Shown here one piece after another: positions 13,008 through 16,083 of a stretch of 16,083 nt of DNA. The notes under the pieces were generated by a model. That model saw only the letters and a list, made by a program, of their open reading frames with translations, did not search any database and was not told the DNA's origin. The stretch covers positions 1-16,083 of the forward strand of contig SXWC01000059.1 in NCBI GenBank assembly GCA_005789975.1, written 5' to 3'. A program made the translations under genes and the position numbers. This stretch comes from Planctomycetaceae bacterium (GTDB taxonomy: Bacteria; Planctomycetota; Planctomycetia; Pirellulales; UBA1268). Numbering within the stretch: position 1 is the first letter of the stretch; each line of letters opens with the position of its first letter.

Positions 13008-14120
13008 ATGAAGATTCGCTGCCCGAAGGAGCCCCTCCTGGCCGCCCTGCAGAGCGCCACGGCCGTGGTTCCCACGCGTTCGCCCAAGCCCGTGCTTACC
13101 AGCGTGAAACTCGAGGCCGCCCCGGGGAGCGTGGTGCTTTCGGCCACTGATCTCGAGGTCGGCATCCGGATCGAAATCGACGGGGTGGAGACAGCCGCAC
13201 CCGGCACGGTGCTGCTGCCGAGCACCCGCCTGATGGCGATCGTCCGCGAGAGCGGCCCGGGCACGGTGTTCGATATTCATTCCGAAGGGACTGCCGCCGT
13301 GGTCAAGGCGCCGCGGAGCGAGTTTCGCCTGCCCGCGGAGGATCCGCTCGAGTTTCCCTCGGTGGCGACGTTTCCCACGGGCGAGTATTTCGAAGTCGCA
13401 GCGCCGCTGGTTCGCGAGCTGGTGAAGCGGACGGTGTTTGCGACCGACAGCGAGTCGAGTCGCTATGCCCTGGGGGGCGTGTTGGTCGAGTTTTCACCGC
13501 CGGGCGTGATCGCGGTCGGCACCGATGGCCGCCGGTTGGCGAAGATGCAGGGGCCGGTCGAGGGTCGCGACGGCGTCCAGCCCGACTTGCAGCCGATCGT
13601 GCCGGCGCGGGCGATGCAACTGATCGAACGCTGCCTCGGAGCCGCCGACCAGCCCGTCCACATCGCCGTCCGTTCCAATGAGATCCTGGTGAAGACGGGG
13701 GGCACGACGATCTCCGCTCGGCTGGTCGAGGGCCGCTTTCCCAGGTGGAGAGACGTGTTTCCCGACCGGCCCGACGCGGTGCGGGTGCAACTCGTGGCAG
13801 GGCCCCTGCTGGCCGCGGTGCGGCAGGCGGCGATTGTCACCAGCGAGCAGTCGAAGGGTGTCGATTTCTCTTTCGAGTCCGGGCAACTCGTGTTGTCGGG
13901 CCGTTCGGCCGAGAGTGGCGAGAGCCGGGTGGAGCTGCCGATCGACCACGCCGGGGCCACCGTCAGGATCAAACTCGACCCCCGATTCATGGCCGACTTC
14001 CTCCGCGTGATCGATCCATCGGCGGCGGTGTCCGTCGAGATCACCGACGCACAGAGCGCCTGTGTCTGCAGCACAGAGGACGGCTACGGCTACGTCATCA
14101 TGCCGCTCGCGGCCGACTAG
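13008..14120 (+). CDS. dnaN: DNA polymerase III beta subunit (sliding clamp)
   Basis: 370 residues, the normal length. The clamp is a homodimeric ring that holds DNA polymerase III and repair polymerases on DNA. It shows the three-fold repeated domain structure: the first domain from MKIRCPKEPLLAALQSATAVVPTRSPKPVLTSVKLEA, the second with the typical FATDSESSRYALGGVLVEF and TDGRRLA, the third ending in EDGYGYVIMPLAAD, the C-terminal segment that lines the binding pocket for partner proteins. The start at 13008 gives the family's exact N-terminus; an in-frame ATG at 12978 adds ten residues with no similarity. GAG lies 7 bases upstream of the ATG. DUF721 and gyrB follow in the same direction, the classical replication cluster, but dnaA and recF are not present here. 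Confidence 0.95.
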   Translation: MKIRCPKEPLLAALQSATAVVPTRSPKPVLTSVKLEAAPGSVVLSATDLEVGIRIEIDGVETAAPGTVLLPSTRLMAIVRESGPGTVFDIHSEGTAAVVKAPRSEFRLPAEDPLEFPSVATFPTGEYFEVAAPLVRELVKRTVFATDSESSRYALGGVLVEFSPPGVIAVGTDGRRLAKMQGPVEGRDGVQPDLQPIVPARAMQLIERCLGAADQPVHIAVRSNEILVKTGGTTISARLVEGRFPRWRDVFPDRPDAVRVQLVAGPLLAAVRQAAIVTSEQSKGVDFSFESGQLVLSGRSAESGESRVELPIDHAGATVRIKLDPRFMADFLRVIDPSAAVSVEITDAQSACVCSTEDGYGYVIMPLAAD

Positions 14121-14148
14121 GGCGGAAGCCGCGGGCATGCTCGCGGAC

Positions 14149-14184
14149 GTACTCAGACGCACTCAGACGTACCCAGACGCACCC
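14149..14184 (+). repeat. 10-bp tandem repeat in front of the DUF721 gene
   Basis: The unit G(T/C)AC(T/C)CAGAC is repeated at 14149-14158, 14159-14168 and 14169-14178, followed by GCACCC that runs directly into the ATG at 14185. The two Y positions vary between copies. It occupies the place of the ribosome binding site. Confidence 0.8.
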
Positions 14185-14526
14185 ATGGCCATCAACCACC
14201 GACGTCCGCAAGCCGGGACCGAACCGCTCGCCATCGGCAGGGTCATGGCCAGGCTGATGGCCCGCACCGGCTATGCGCGGGAACAAGGGACGTCGGCCGT
14301 GGCCTCCGCCTGGCAGAAGGTGGTGCCGGAGTCGCTCAAGGTGGCGTCGCAGCCGGGTGCCGTGCGGCGGGGCGTGCTCGAGGTGTTCGTGAGCCATTCC
14401 GCCCACGTCCAGGAACTCGGTTTCCAGAAGCGCGACCTCGTCAGGCAACTCAACGAACTCCTGCCCGCCGCGGGCATCACCGACATCCGCTGCCGGCTTC
14501 TGGCGGACGCGGGCCGAACAACCTGA
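14185..14526 (+). CDS. DUF721 domain protein (DciA-like)
   Basis: 113 residues. The DUF721 domain spans about residues 18-105: IGRVMARLMARTGYAREQG, the conserved tryptophan in SAWQKVVPESL, and the GVLEVFVSHSAHVQELGFQKRDLVRQLNELLP block. Proteins with this domain are commonly coded next to dnaA, dnaN, recF and gyrB; the group includes DciA, which loads the replicative helicase in bacteria without DnaC. That role is inferred, not shown. The start is uncertain: ATG 14185 begins a typical N-terminus but is preceded by a tandem repeat in place of a ribosome binding site, while ATG 14137, 16 nt after the dnaN stop with GGA in front, would add 16 residues coded by that repeat. It lies between dnaN and gyrB. 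Confidence 0.8.
   Translation: MAINHRRPQAGTEPLAIGRVMARLMARTGYAREQGTSAVASAWQKVVPESLKVASQPGAVRRGVLEVFVSHSAHVQELGFQKRDLVRQLNELLPAAGITDIRCRLLADAGRTT

Positions 14527-16083
<1,557 letters not shown>

Overview
The window is high-GC bacterial chromosomal DNA that looks planctomycetal (Pirellulales-like). The grounds are the style of the long secreted proteins, the weak or absent Shine-Dalgarno sequences in front of several genes, a B12-dependent ribonucleotide reductase, and a dnaN-DUF721-gyrB cluster without dnaA. This placement is inferred from style, not from a database search. Both ends cut through a gene: nrdJ on the left (minus strand) and gyrB on the right (plus strand).

Layout, left to right. 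(1) 1-1228 minus: first 409 codons of adenosylcobalamin-dependent ribonucleotide reductase, with a promoter whose -10 half is covered by a perfect palindrome. (2) 1731-2795 plus: a DJ-1/PfpI-family protein followed 9 nt later by a Fur-family regulator; a perfect 7-1-7 palindrome, the geometry of Fur/PerR boxes, lies upstream. (3) 7248-2821 minus: four co-directional genes, namely two paralogous secreted proteins that look like outer-membrane beta-barrels, then a LytS/YehU-type histidine kinase and its LytTR response regulator. The signal peptide of the second barrel is built from a 15-bp tandem repeat. (4) 7506-8315 plus: biotin-protein ligase without the DNA-binding domain, overlapping tail-to-tail with an FtsJ/RlmM-like RNA 2'-O-methyltransferase (9375-8272 minus). 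(5) 9376-10034: a gene-poor stretch rich in inverted repeats. It holds a 21-codon lysine-rich reading frame on the minus strand with a strong ribosome binding site and an upstream TTGACA box. (6) 10035-12489 plus: an aspartate aminotransferase-type PLP enzyme and a cysteine desulfurase. (7) 13008-end plus: dnaN, a DUF721 gene and gyrB, preceded by about 520 nt of non-coding DNA.

Functionally this is mostly housekeeping: deoxynucleotide supply, replication clamp, gyrase, biotinylation, sulfur mobilisation, transamination and RNA modification. A small redox/metal-sensing operon and an envelope-plus-two-component block are added to it. I see no phage genes, transposase, CRISPR array, rRNA or tRNA. 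The least ordinary items are the tiny polylysine frame and its structured surroundings, the two promoter-linked palindromes, and the repeat-built signal peptide.
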